Shown here one piece after another: positions 1 to 14,300 of a DNA stretch of 64,000 nt. This DNA comes from Blastomussa wellsi (lineage: Eukaryota > Cnidaria > Anthozoa > Scleractinia > Plerogyridae), in assembly GCA_947652115.1 (NCBI GenBank), contig OX393570.1:14756964-14820963 (forward strand), written 5' to 3'. The notes under the pieces were generated by a model. The model had not been told where the DNA came from, made no database searches, and worked only from the letters and a program-made list of their open reading frames with translations. Made by a program: the position numbers and the translations under genes. Position 1 is the stretch's first letter; each line of letters opens with the position of its first letter.

Positions 1-507
1 TGCTAGCTGTAAGAAATGTTTTTAATGAGCTTTATTTTTTAAGTTCCTGGAATGATCTAGATAAGGGTTGATTCCTGTATGATTTATGGATTATTTGAAG
101 TTCTGGATTAATCTCTTACAGTAAATCTTGCTTAAATGGCCCTAGTCAGCCTCCGCCATTTCCGATGCCATCAAAATTATGGAAACTGTATGGTGAAGTG
201 CAATCATATGCATATTGTATTGCTGAAGGTTATGTTACCGGAAGTGTTTAAATTACCTTTAGCAAGTTTCTCAAGGGTTCCTATTGTTTCGACACGATTC
301 ACATAATATTAATACTGAAATTCTCACATGAAAACAATAACAAAGGTGTGGCTGACTAGGGTGTAATGACCTTGATCTTGACACACAAGTGTGTCAGACA
401 GTGTTCCAAGATTCATGGTATTACTGAATTGTTTTAGTAAAATTGTACAAGTACAGTTTCTGCACTTATTCATTGATTTTAATGTGGTTTGCATTTTCTT
501 GTGGCAG
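1..507 (+). other. TRIP12 intron, 5' edge of window
   Basis: No coding exon is visible before the acceptor at 506-507. The stretch holds one MITE (140-361). The preceding TRIP12 armadillo exons must lie upstream of the window, because the first exon here starts in mid-domain ([18 protein letters not shown]). Confidence 0.75.
140..361. mobile_element. MITE with CCCTAGTCAGCC termini, copy 1
   Basis: The element is bounded by CCCTAGTCAGCC and its inverted form GGCTGACTAGGG. A second copy with the same internal sequence (CTCCGCCATTT, ATTATGGAAA, CTTTAGCAAGTTTCTC) sits at 53014-53239 in an adhesion GPCR intron. No coding capacity is present. The superfamily is not assigned, since target duplications are unclear. 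Confidence 0.75.
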
Positions 508-3500
508 GGAGGAATGTCTGCTTGTCTTTTGTACTTGGATTTCTTTTCAATATCTGCTCAGGTACTGTATGACTGACAAGTCTCTTTCTTCTGTTTTCCA
601 CATCATATCAGCCTGTTCGCAGGCTATATGAAGTGGAGACATACATTTCCTCATTTGCAGGACTGTCGCTAAGGGCTTGGGTTTAGAGAAATTTTTCCTC
701 GTCATATTGAGTTTCACCAGAGACTTAATTCAGAGAAAGACAAAGACAATAACAGCCTTGTAACATTTTTCTGTTGGTTCTTTTACTATTTCGCTGCATA
801 CTTAGTTACAGCCCTAAAAGGTAGTAAAGGCGGAAAAAATAAAAAGTGGAAATAGCAAAAACAATTCTAGACGTACTAGGCAATAAAACTTAAAAGGCAA
901 TGTCAAGTTTTGCATAGAGGCAAATCAAACAACTGTATTTCATGTGGTAATATTGAATTAGAATTATGTCTTTGTTGTTCCAAATTTGTGGGAGGCACCA
1001 TGGCCTGATGGTTAGTGCGCTGGCCTCTGGATCGAGTTGTCTGGGTTCGAGTCCTGGTCGGGACAGTGTGTTCGTGTTCTTGGACAAGACAATTTACTGT
1101 CACAGTGCCTCTCTCCACCCAGGGGTATAAATGGGTACTGGAGAATATAATGTTGGGGAAACCCTGTGATGGAGTAGCATCCCATCCAGGGGGGAGTAGA
1201 AATACTCTCAGTCATGTATTGCTACAGAAACCAGTTAAGCTCTGGCCTGATGGGCCACTAGGCTTGTGGGCAGACTTTTCCATTGTGGTTCTATTTTCCA
1301 GTGTGCTGTTGCTGACTAACATGCTTAGGGTTCAACTACATAATTTGTATCTCCATCATTTCTTATTATTACACATTCCTGTATATATTTTCAGCGGTCA
1401 GCTCTATCTGTGGCTGCAAACTGTTGTCACAGCATTGGTGCGGGTGACTTTCATCTTGTTGCAGACTCTGTCCCGATTTTAAGTGGCAGGTTACAACATC
1501 AGGTATGCCTTTTGATATTGTGATAACAAGTTGCATTATTTAATAATATTCTACTGGTAGTTTTTCTTGGTTTTGAGTTTCACATGTTCGTTTTGTATTA
1601 TTAAACACTGTAGTTACAAAGTTGATTAAGTATTTGTGTCCAAGCAGATTCAGACACTTGTAAAATTGGATGCTCTTTCCCTTCACTATTTCACAATCTG
1701 AGATTAAGCATTAATGTGAAGCACAGGCAGTAACCATTCTCTCCCTGAAATCAATGTACACAAATGTTGCTTCTTTTTTGTGTTTGAGTAAGTTTAATTT
1801 TGTTGTCTATCAATATTATATTATGTGCAGGATAAAAAGTCTGTCGAAAGTTGTTGTGTGGCATTTGCACGACTGGTGGATAGCTTTCATAGTAATGAGG
1901 TGAGAAACGTGGAGACATATTTAATAACTAGTTCCCTTCCCTAGGCATACTAATTATCAATTACTATAATCATTTTTATCAAAAATGTGTTTATTTTGTA
2001 AAGATGTGGAACTAAAAAACTAGTAAGCATGAACTTTACAGTTCAAATAGAGTTGTATTGAATAAAGTTTGGAATGAGAATAAGTAGTGCACATTTAATT
2101 TTGCCCTGATGATAATAATTGTTAAGAATAGAAAATAAGAAGTGTTTCTAATGGCATATTAAATCATTTCAGAAACACCTTGAGGAGCTTGCTGCACATG
2201 GACTTCTCAATAACCTTCAACAGTTGGTAAAAATGTTTTTCTCAAGTTCCCTTAAATGGTTAATATTGTCTTGTGTTCTCCATTTTCTACAATGCCTTTT
2301 TTTACAGCAGATTTCCAATTTTTGTTCTCATTATACAAAAGACAATTATAGAGGTGTAATAAGTCAATACTGTCTTGAAAGGGCAAGGTACTTTACTCTC
2401 ATAATGCTTTCTACAGCTATGCACATCAATGTTTGTCAACAAATATTTGGGCAACCTGGCCGAAAAGCTACAAAATATGTTGTGTTGGATCTTTCATAGG
2501 CTTATTAGATGTTTAACAGTGAAGTGTGTGTTCCTTTGGGGTGATCCTGATCAGGATCAGTGATCCAAGATCACTCATCGTGATGCATCAAAGGAACCGA
2601 CGAATCCTTTCTCAGAGTGGATTTGCCGGCGCCTTTGATGCACCATGATCAAAGAGATCTTGGATCACTGATCATGATCTAGATCATCCCACAGGAACAC
2701 AACCTTAGTGTGATGCCTCATCAGCGTGACTGACCTAATAAAGTTGATGATGATGATGACTACAGCTGATGGATTGTTCACAAGAAGACACTTGATTTTG
2801 ATGTTTTTATGACCTCACAGATACTGGTTGGGTGAAGAAGACACTTGTTTAAAAAAATTTCAAAGCAACTCATAAAATTCTTTATATCATTACAATATAG
2901 CTGATGATGGCTCCTCCAGTTATTAGTACCAGTACATTTGTGATGGTGGTTCGCATGCTGGCCGTGTTATGCTCCAACAGTCCAGCAATTGCTGTACAAC
3001 TCCTGAGACAAAGTAAGTTTACTACGTGCAACATATTGTAAACGAAAGGTGCTGATATCCATAGCATTACAGTCTAATGTCTCGTGTGCAACAGTGGCTG
3101 ATTCCAAAGAGATTCTTGAGACAGGAGTGAACTTTTAACCTTCTACTAATTTCATGGTGGTTTAGATTTCAAACCAAAAACAAAAAGAAAGTAAGGTACA
3201 TTAAATTTCTCAATTCCGTGCCACAAAGTCCTTTCCAGCTGGAAGTATGTACCAGTCCTAACCTGAAAAAAGCAACTATACTTATTAATAAGTCATTTTT
3301 AATTGCCATTTTACCATCATGTAATATGTTTAATTAGTAACCATTTGCTCCATAAACCATTCGTTTCAGATGTGTCTGATACAATTCTATATTTGTTGCT
3401 GGGCACCACAGAGCCTGCTGAGATAGAAAATGCTGAGGTACAAGCTTTTGTGTTTATTAATTTTTGTAGCCCTTCAGACTTCAGAGATGCGCAAATTTTA

Positions 3501-6500
3501 TCGGATTTCTAGATGTTTTCATTGCACCTGCAGTATCAAGAACAGTGTTGTTGTGTATGACATTCAGTCAACTTTGCTCTCTGATCGCTAATCTGAACAG
3601 CTGAGTGTTATGATGATTGCAAGGAAACGTTAAGATAAATTCCAGTCAGAGTCTGAGCAATAGATGCAAAATTCAAATACTAATAATCATCAAATAGCTT
3701 GAATTTAAATTAATTCACTTGTAGAAGTGTTCACCAGTGTCAAGAATGTTTTGGTTATGTGTCAAGAGGAAGGTAATGTTGTTTCATAAGCTCATCAGTG
3801 CTGTTCCTGCATCAACCTCTTGGCAGTATTCCACTTCTCACGGTAATTTATAGTTTTAAATAATATTAATATTTTCTCTTATAGCTGTTATCACGAAGTC
3901 CCCAAGAATTCTTTGAAATAACTTGCTTTATCAGGTTTGTTGTCCATTCATTTAGTGGTTTATATGCCTTCAAAAATGCTAGAAATCCAACCAGAAAGCT
4001 TCATATACCGGTAACTCCTTTAAAATCAACATTTTATCTTATGGTAAGATTGCTTTCACAAATATGACAAGCAGCCATATTGGATTGCTGAAACAAAAGA
4101 CAATATTTGTGTAAAAATAGAGTTTGGGAGACCAACATGGCTGCTGTTTTTTTGCTTTGGAACACTAATATGGCTGCTGTGATGTCATACAAAATCTTTA
4201 AATATTGTAGATAATGTACACAAGAAAGAAAAAAATGCATAAACATTATCTCTTTTATAGTGCATGAGGGGTATGGCATGGGGGTGTGGGGTAGTTAATG
4301 GATTGTTATGCTTTCTGTGGCTCTCTGAAATTAATGCCAAGCTAAAAGCAATCTCTGACATAAATCTCCTCCCAGTCAGCAAAATAATAGTTTTATTAAT
4401 AATGCAACCTCTTGTTTCTGACAGTGAACTTCTACCAAAACTGCCATCAACTGGTAAGTTTTCTCTAGTATCAGTGAACTATAGTTTGCGTCACATTAAT
4501 TTTTAGCGATTTTGAAAAACTGTAGTTGTAATGGAATAGATTTGTAAATATCACGCACAATATGCTGCCACATTGATTAAATATGCAACAGAAACTTTAT
4601 GAGAAGTATTTAAACTTATTATCCTACAAAAATTAATGGCGCACAATATCCCAAGATTCTTAGTTGATGTAGCTGTAATCATCAAATGATATAGAGTGAG
4701 AAAACTGTTTTACTATTCATCAAAAGTAATTTTACAGCTACATTATCTGTGGTTATGCATTGCTTTATGACAAATCTGGGCAAACTATGTATGTATCTTC
4801 CAGAATATCTGTTATGTATGAGAGGTAGCACAGACTTTGTGATCATATCTTGACATTGTGGCAATGTTTGAATAAGAATAGTTGTGATGATGTAACACTG
4901 TGTTGTCAGGTATATTCACAGTGGACGCCCTGCTGTGCAAGCCTCAGCAGAAGTCGGAACAGGGACTGTGGCAGTGGAGAGATGATAGAGGACTGTGGCA
5001 CACATACTCCTGGATTGACAGCAAGATTATCGAGGCTGCATATCAGAGTGGAGAGGATGAGCTTACTCTCACTACCCTTGGCAGAACATACACAGTGGAC
5101 TTCAATAGTATGCAACAGGTATGTTAAGGCTTTTCTTTTATATAGATATTTTTTAAATTGAATGAAAGAAGCCTGAAAACATGAATTACTTACTACACTA
5201 CGAAAAAGAGCATTATAGACTTTTAGGGTTATACAGGGGTCTGACTCAGGATCGGACGGTCCAGGTTCGAGGGGTAAGACACTTTACTCTCACAGTGCCT
5301 CTCTTCACCCAGATGTATAAATGGATGTTGGCAAATTTACTGCTACAGGGTAACCCTGCGATGGACTAGCATCCCATCCAGGGGGGGGGGGGGGGGGGTA
5401 GAAATACTCTCTGTCGCTTCATGCTACAGAAACTGGGATAAGCTCCAGCCTGATGGGCCACTAGGCCCGAATGCAAACCTTTTATATGAGGGTGCAGACA
5501 ATTTTCCCTGTGAAAGGACATTTGTCTGAGTAAGTCAGCATTTTGATTGCACAAAACTGTTGTGAGGTCGGACACCATATTACAGTACTACTCAACAGTG
5601 CGTTGCCAATGAAAATGTTGGCATTTGCAATGGAAGGCAAAACATTGCCTGGATGTTCTCTCCATCTGCAGTTGAAATTTCGTTGAAAACTGGAAAATTT
5701 TGGTCGGCCAATGTCTGAACGGTTTTTTTTTTCGTTGTGACCAGTGAGATGTGATAGCAACATTTTCCAAACATTTCTGTGCATGAGCTAATGCTTGTGA
5801 ACTTTCCTCTGTAGACAAATGAAGATACTGGGACATCAAGGCAGATACAGCGATGTCCAGGTGGAAGTGAGACATCTACAGCCTCGTCCAAGACAGATGA
5901 AGCAAAGGTCACAAGGAGTGATGAACGCTTAGTGATTTTATGTGAAGAAGCTGTGTTAGCTTCATCTTACACTTGCGGAATGTTTTCTGCTTTGTACAAG
6001 ATATTCAGCTCTTCTGTTGGACCTGCTGTCCGGCACAAATGTGTAAACGCTATTCTTAGGGTGCTGTATCATGCCCCTCCTGAACTTTTAGGTGTGGTTC
6101 TTAAAAGACACCCAATCTCAAGCTTGATAGGTGGAATGCTTCAGTCTACAGACTTGAGAGTCATTACAAATGCTCTTCAAATGGCAGAAATTGTCATGCA
6201 GAAATTGCCTGATGTTTTCCATGTGTCATTCAGAAGGGAGGGAGTGATGCATAGAGTTAGAGACTTAGCCCACGGAATGCTGGCAAATAAATCAAATTTG
6301 TCAGAAAAGAACTGTTCATCAGAGTGTCTGGCAAACAGTAATGAAAATGAGAGTACAGGACAGAGAGCTTCTGAAAATGTGTCATCATTACCAGTGACCA
6401 GGTTTGGGATAATGTATCTACTAACATCCTGTACACATGTTGGTCATATTTTCTCAACAGAATAGCCAAGCAATGAACAGATAAAATTTACTGTGCTTGC

Positions 6501-8328
6501 AAGTGCTTCAGTATGAATTTAATTACTGTTATTGTGTGTTACTACAGTATCCTTGGAAAACTGTTCTCTTTCAAGGCATCGCCAAACATAAACATTGTTC
6601 TATTGGTAAACACTTGAAAGAAAAACACAGGCTGCAACCAACTAATCTACAAGACCATGCACAAACTTTGACTGTCTAATCTATGAGATGCTGTTTATTA
6701 GGAACATAAAACCAAAACTCAACACCCAATCGGATTCAATTCGTGCCAAACTTTTTACTTAACAATTGTATATTTAAATACCCTTTTAATTCCCTACATA
6801 TTTTCACACTACTATATATGCAATCAATTCTATCATGTACTTCAAACTTGATAATGATGACATGACATGTCGTTCTATTTTTATATCGCTTATATTTATT
6901 CTAAAGTGCTTCACGAAACCTTTTATCATCTGAAAAATCCTAATAATATATTTAAAATTTTGTCAATCTGTTGTGGTGGTAGGAGGTTAGGAGATGTCTT
7001 GCGGAGGAAACGCTATTCCAAACGACCTGGCAGAGGCAAGGCAACAAGCTTTCCTGGCACATCCGACGTTCATGTGGAAGTGAACCGACAGCAGCAGATT
7101 GGTGGACCTTCTTCAAAGACAATGCTTCATGAAAGCAGAGCTGCTTTTCTGGCATCTCAGTCATCAAGTAGAGTGAATTCAAGATCTGCATTGCTCTCCG
7201 AGCGACCAGCTAAGGTTCAACATTTATTTTTCATGTTGTTTGTAAGTCCTTGCCTGTTTACAATTGTTAGGACATTAGTACCATCCTCAGATTTACTTCT
7301 AAAGCAAACATGTTCTGCGCTCTAATAGACCATAGAAATGACGTCACAAAAATTAATGTCCAAACCTCAAGCAGAAACACTAGCCATTAAGCACTTGAGG
7401 TTTCGCTGCAAGGCTTTGAACATTTTATGGCGTCATTCCTTTGATCTTTAAGAGTGTAGACCATTTAAAAATAGGGTTGATTTGTTTTATACAATAACAC
7501 AGAAAAATTAACCGGTGAATTTGATAGATAATAAGTGTGAAATTTTGTACCTGTAGTCGTGGCATCTCTTAAGATTGCATTTTTTCATCTTGAAGCCACC
7601 AAATTCTAGGAAATTTTCATCCTAAGTGTTTCAGCTGACCTTCCACAACTCACAAGATTCTCTTTCATAGAAAAGTGGTGATAATTTATCAAGTTTTCAT
7701 TGTTTAACACTACATGCTACGTTATTTTCATAGTCTTAACTCTCATCGACTATAGTTTTAAACCAATGATTGCATGTGAATTCTCTCAGTTTTTGTTTTT
7801 GTATAAAAATGATGTTACTAGAAGTATGTTCATGTAATATATCCAATGTGTTTTTTTAGATGGAGACATCTGTTGGGAGTAGTGTTTCAGAAAACCGAGA
7901 AAAAATTTTGAATTGGATCAAAGACCAAGGTAAAACTACAATTGAAAATAAATGATATTTTGCCATATCTACAGATCTTAGGAATGTATATGTGTATTGT
8001 AATAATTATGGTCTAAATTGTTTGTGTTGCAGCATCAAAGTTCTGCGCTGAGTACTTTGATCAACAGAAGGGAGATTCCCACCCTGCACTCAGTGTGTTG
8101 CGTCAGTTGAAGAGTGCTTCTGAAGAATTGACTTTAGATGTAAGTTTCTCAAACTCATCAATAATTCGGAAATCAGAATTGTGACCGTGGTTTGGAAATC
8201 TGATCTTAATTTGTTAGCCTAGATTTTTGGTTTCTTCCGTAGCTTTAGTTTTGATTGAAAAGATATATCATACTCTTGCAAGGGTGTTTTATCACATTTC
8301 CAAACACCTCAAAGTTTGTAAAAAATAG

Positions 8329-8373
<45 letters not shown>

Positions 8374-11300
8374 GTATAACAATATAATTTGGTTTTATCA
8401 ACTGGGTTGATAATGTCAATTGGCCACCGTAAAGAGATTCAATTGCTGACGTTTCGAGCGTTAGCCCTTCGTCGGAGCGAATCAAGGAATTGTGCGTCGT
8501 GTGTTTTTATATACAGAAAGATGGAGCTTCGCTATTGGCTGGTGCCTGGTAACGTGAAATAACGTGGAATAAATGAGTTGAATGAAAAGCGTTCGTTGAT
8601 ACCGTGAGGATTAAGAGTGCCGATTTGAAAAATAAACTTTTGTTCTAGAGTTTTACGGCTTTCCATGTTTCCTTGGTGAAGGGAAAGGCCGCAGACTGCC
8701 ATATGTTGCTTAGAATGATTTGGGAGATTGAAGTGTCTCGCGACCGGTTTCGATGCATTTTTGTCGTCTTTCTCTACGTCACGAAGGTGTTCTCGGAATC
8801 GGTCGCCAAGTTGTCTCCCTGTTTCGCCGATGTATAACTTTTTGCAAAGAGTGCAAGTTATACAGTAGATGGCATTGGCTGAGGTACAGGTGAAATGATC
8901 AGTGATTTTGATAGAACGCTTGGGTCCCGATATTTTGTCAACGTTGTGAATGAAAGGGCATGTTTTGCATCGTGCGCGAGCGCATTTAAAAGTTCCGGGT
9001 TGATCAGTAGTTTGGAATGCACTTCTGACTAAAAAGTTACCTATGTTTTTGTCGCGTTTAAATGAAATTAATGGAGGTTGCGAAAAGATTCTACCAGTGT
9101 CGGGATCATTTTGAAGTAATTTAAAGTTTTTGAGAATGATGGATTTAACTGCGTGGTTGTGAGGGTGAAATGTGAGGGTGAATGGAATTCTATCATTGTT
9201 TTCTCTCTGTGATGTTTGTAGTGCTGACTGTCGATCAATTTGCTGGGCGCGATGATGGCCCGCTTGAACAACAGAAGCAGGATAGCCGCGTTTGTCGAAG
9301 AAATTGCACATTTCCTCTGATTTTAAGGAAAAATCAGAGTCGTCACTACAAAGACGGCGAAGTCTAAGAAACTGAGAATAAGGAATGGAATTCTTGACAT
9401 GTGATGGATGTGAAGATGAATACAACAAATAGCTATGAGAATCTGTGGGTTTGTAGTGCACACTGGTGCACCAGCCAATAGCGAAGCTCCATCTTTCTGT
9501 ATATAAAAACACATGCCGCACAATTCCTTGATTCGCTCCGACGAAGGGCTAACGCTTGAAACGTCAGCAATTGAATCTCTTTACGGTGGCCAATTGACAT
9601 TATCAACCCAGTCGATAAAACCAAATTACCGGTAATTTGTAAAAAAATACTCTGCTGCACATCGTATTTTCAACTCTTTCTCCGAGTTTGGAAATGTGAG
9701 GAATTACTAACTGTCTCTTGTGGTTGATGTATTACATGAAACGTGTTATTTGAATAACTTTTTTTGAATGACCTTGTTTTTGTTAAGGATTAGTAACAGT
9801 TAATTATAATTGCGCATAGTGCAGGGACAGCAGTTTGCTTTTATTTTGTACATAGTGCTATATTTGCTGAAATTCCTTTGTTTGAAAAACTATGTAAAAC
9901 GTTGTGAAGGAGTAGAATAATGCATTTATACACCTAAAACCAGAATACTGATTCACTTGCTGTATGCATAAGGAAGAAAAATATTTTGCCAGTCGTGGAA
10001 AATTTGTTGCTACATCTCTCAGATGTGATCAGCAAATTACAAAATGGAGGGTAGGTGCCAATTGAGAGCAACGCAGGCAATGAGCAAACAAGTGTGGTCA
10101 AAAGGCAAATAAAGAGGGGGTAACCATGGCAACCTCCCACGGGACACCTCCCCGTGGCACCTGTCACACTGAGTTCTCAGTGGAGAATAAGTATACTTAC
10201 CTATAGACACAGGAACCCACCATGAACCAAGAGGTGGGTGGGAGGGGGCAAACCCCAAGGCAAAGCAACAAAGCTAGGCAAAGCAAAACCACGAGGGCGA
10301 AACTGCACAGCAATGGCAAAAACTATGCATGCCCACGAAGATCATCCGCTGGCCAACAGCAGATCTCCCAGTTAACTCTGATTATTGAAAATCTCATTAA
10401 AATCTTTTTCCTGCTATATTTGGATCTTTAACAAGTTTTCAATTCACACATTTCTCAGAAATTTAAGTTTTACAGAACTTAGTTGACATCAGATTATCTC
10501 CCAGACAAAAACTGTTAGTTTCTTATGTGGCTGCTTACCTGCTTTCATGGTACAGTCGAACCTCGATTATCTGGACTCGGTGGGACTAGGGTAAATAGTC
10601 CGGATAATCGAGAGTCCGGATAATCGAAAATATGAATGAGACAATGTAAACAAAAGAAATAAAGATCACACATTTTTAATTCTAAACGTTTGCTTCAATG
10701 ACTGCAAATACATGTACAAAGGTCGATCACTTTCAGTGTTTATAAATAAGAATCTATACATCGCTTCTAAAAAAATGAAACATACTAGTTTGCTTTAAAG
10801 TCTTAAAACGAGATCGCATGGCGATCAACAACAGCAGAGCTTTTGGAGAACGAATGTTCTGCGAACGCTGATGGCGTTTAACTGCTGGCACGAATTCTTT
10901 CGTAAACCACTCGCCAAGAATCTCCGAATTCATCCAGGCATTTCTTTGCGACTTGTAGGTGACAGGGAGCGCATCCATGTTTACATTTTTGAAGCATCTT
11001 GGCTTTGCAGATTTCCCAATCAAAACGGGTTTTAGTTTATGAGTTCCTGTAGCATTCGTGCAACCAAGAACAGTCAAACGATCTTTGGCCTTTTTGAATC
11101 CAGGAGCGGATTTCTCGCGACATGAGACGAGAGTTCTTTGCGGTAAACATTTCCACAACAGTCCAGTTTCGTCCGCGTTGTAGATTTGTTCCGGTATCAG
11201 CCCTCTTTCCTCGATCACTTTGTTCAAATCGGGACCGGAGAAAAAGTCCGGATAATCGAAAAGTCCGGAAAATCGAGGTCCGGATAATCGAGGTTCGACT

Positions 11301-14300
11301 GTATACCAAAAACAACAAACAAATGGTCCATTGCAAGACGTTTTATTCACTTTAAATAATTCTTGTTTGTTCTTCCTCTTTGCAGAAACAAAACTTTGTG
11401 ACAGCCCTCAAGGTAAATAACATTATTGGTTATTTGTTTGTTTGTGAACTGTGAAGTTGATTAGCAATTTTAAATTGATTGGAGCTGAACTAACTGCCAT
11501 AGTGAATTTGGAAACGCTGATGTTTTGTGTGTTGGAATTCTTTGCTCAGTTCAATCTTTCCACACACTTGTCGCAAAGAGTAGGGCATAGAGTTCCCGGT
11601 GTTATGGTCAGGTCTGTTGTAATGTGAAGGTTGAGGTGGCAAAATGCTCGGCATATTAGCATAGTATTGCTAGAGGCCTAACAAGCCTCATCAACCAGAG
11701 GGTAAATAAAGGTATGACATATGTTGAAGGCTTAATAATCCAACAATTGTAACCCAGTCTGAACAAGCAAGTGCATACTTATGTTTCGAAACTGTTCCCA
11801 TTGTGAATAACCCAGAATGTAAACAGTATGCATGTGGACGGTTTCCTTTTTAGCCATGAAGATGACTAGAATTAGTCAAAAACGTTTGTTTTGTTTTGTT
11901 TTTATCTTTTTTCAACAAAGTTTTTAGCCTTTTAAATAGTTTTATTATGTTATAATTAGTGAATATGTGGACAGCATTAACTACTTATATGTGAGTAATT
12001 TCAGTGCTAAGCATTAGGGTGAACACTGTTCAAACTGATTATTTGTTTGTTTGTGTGAGCAGGAGGTCTCTGATGTTCTGACTAATGAAGACAACAGTGC
12101 ATGTGCATTTGAGATCCTTCACAGTGGACTGGTACCCAATCTCCTTAGGTAGGTTGTTTAGATTATGATAATTATGACTATCTTATATCAGTAGAGAGTG
12201 GAAAGGTCATGGTTTGGACAAAAGTGCAGCTATGTCAGCCAATAATTTTTCTCTCCTGTTAATTTTTCCCCAGATATCTAACCTCCACAGAAGGCAGTGA
12301 TGCCCTTCCTCACGAAAAAAGACTTAGAATATTTTTTCATGTTTTTATGGGATTGCCGGTTAGTATGATGTTAAAACTAATTGTAATCCTTTGTTTTTGT
12401 CCCTTCATCTTAATCACTTGTGGAGTAAACTGGGAATCTTAAAAACTTCATTATTTCTTACTGCAGGAGACAAGTTCAACTGAAGATTTGAAAATTGCGG
12501 TATGTACATTTCTTTTATTATAATTGCAAAATGTGTGGGTCAGATATGGAACATTTTTCACCTTAAGTAGTCAACTGTTCTTTAGCAGTTAATAGTGTCT
12601 AACTTCCTGCCTACAGTGATTTCCTGTAAGAAGCTATATTTGCTTGCCAGGTAATAGCCGAGCATGATTAAATTGTCGAATACAACCATGTTACAACCCT
12701 AACAATTACACCATCATTCAAGACGAACACTGAGTAATTATTTAAGGAAAATGCCGGTTTTATGGAAATCCATAAAATCGTCATACTTGTAATTGTAGTA
12801 GCTGTTTGGAAAGTTACTGCATGAGCTTTAAGTAAGAGAATTGATTTGATTCTTTATTTTGCAGAGCGAACCCAACATAACGTCCATGGTGGCACTGATA
12901 CAAAAACTACATCTGTGCATTAACCAGTTAGAACAGGTGAATGTATAGCTGGTTAGAATATATTAAATCTGTTCAGCATTTGGCTCAGTATCTAACAGTC
13001 AACTGTCTCATCTCAAACACAAAGGAAACCAATTCAACAATCACAAATATAATTATCTGCATTTGTGGGCATTGAATTTCATTAATTGAAAAAATATCTG
13101 AAATTTGAAAACTAAAATTATATATGTCAAAATATTTTGATAAGTAAATGTACATAAGTAACAAATTTGGAACTACCGTATTTATTCTATTAAGCACCCA
13201 ACCTCAAATAAGTGCCCACCTCGAATAAGCGCCCACCTTGAATAAGCGCCCACCCTGACGGTAGAAAAATTAAATAAGCGCCCTGAGCGCTTAATCGAAT
13301 AAATACGGTAAGTTTAAGTCTTTCTCTGTGGTTAGAGTTTGCATAGATTCCTCCAGCTAATTAATGTAGATCAACTCACAGCAGGACCCAAAGTATTTGT
13401 TTAAAAAGATTTTGTTTTCACCAGCTTCCAGTCAAAGTTCACGACACACCAGGAGGAGCTGTTGCAGCAAGGTACATGTCAATTTACTGTCCAATTATAT
13501 TTTATCAAGTTAGACAAGCTTCAATGCAGCTTTCATCACTTTCCTTTTCAGGGGATCGCAAGCTCTTCGGTTCTTCAGTTCTCATCAGATCAAGGTTTGT
13601 TCTTATCTGTTTCTCTGCCTGCCTGGTTATTTCGGTTGTTTACCATTTACCAAAAAAATCCGGACATTTCGGATGAAATGTAAATTTTCTTGGGGAAACG
13701 GGATTTCGTGAAAGGTAGACCAAAATTCACAAACGGAATTTCCGAATGGAAAATGTGCTTACCATTTGCCATTCTTCACAAGTCACGCCCTACCCCAATA
13801 TGTCAAACTCGCCCTTGGCTTTCTTGGTAAGTTGGGTCTGTTTTGTAAATGGAACACACCAATCCCAAACGGAAATTTCCATTGGGGACTTTTGCTTTCC
13901 ATTTGCACAAACCGTTGACCAACCGGTTTCCCGTGTAAATGGTAAACAACCCTCGTGTCAGTACTATTTCTTTCTTGTTAATTATCACTCTATTTTCATA
14001 AGGATCGCAAAGCCAAAGTCATTTAGTTTTTCCTGAGAATCTTGATTTTTTTCCACTTTCCAGAGAAATACATGAATTAGATACCGCTATACCAGTTTAC
14101 CACCATAGCATAAATATACACAAAATGATAAGGCATTGCATTCATGCGTTTTAGAATGAATGCAAATCCTCATCATCTAGCAGCATTTTTGTATACAAAT
14201 ATTGTTTATCTTTCAAACTGCTGCAAAATATCGAATTAACTAATTTACTGAAATTCCTCATTAGTGCCTTCTACAACGACACCCTGATTGCGATGGTTTA

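Larger units (their letters stand above)
8330..9627 (-). mobile_element. Penelope-like retroelement remnant with inverted terminal repeats
   Basis: An open frame on the minus strand is flanked by inverted repeats. The left arm is about 8386-8555 and the right arm about 9460-9627, sharing for example AAAGAGATTCAATTGCTGACG and GAAAGATGGAGCTTCGCTAT. The left arm has about 56 extra terminal bases (from GGGGGTAAGTTTCTAAAG at 8330), also seen in the solo copy at 20943. Inverted terminal repeats and a GIY-YIG C-terminus are typical of Penelope-like elements. Most of the reverse transcriptase is missing. The insertion lies in the TRIP12 intron between exons 8033-8139 and 11386-11412, antisense to the gene. 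Confidence 0.88.

Noticed and set aside
1015..1482. A 155-codon open frame on the plus strand
   Set aside because: It runs through a SINE and an intron into the real TRIP12 exon 1395-1502 in another frame.
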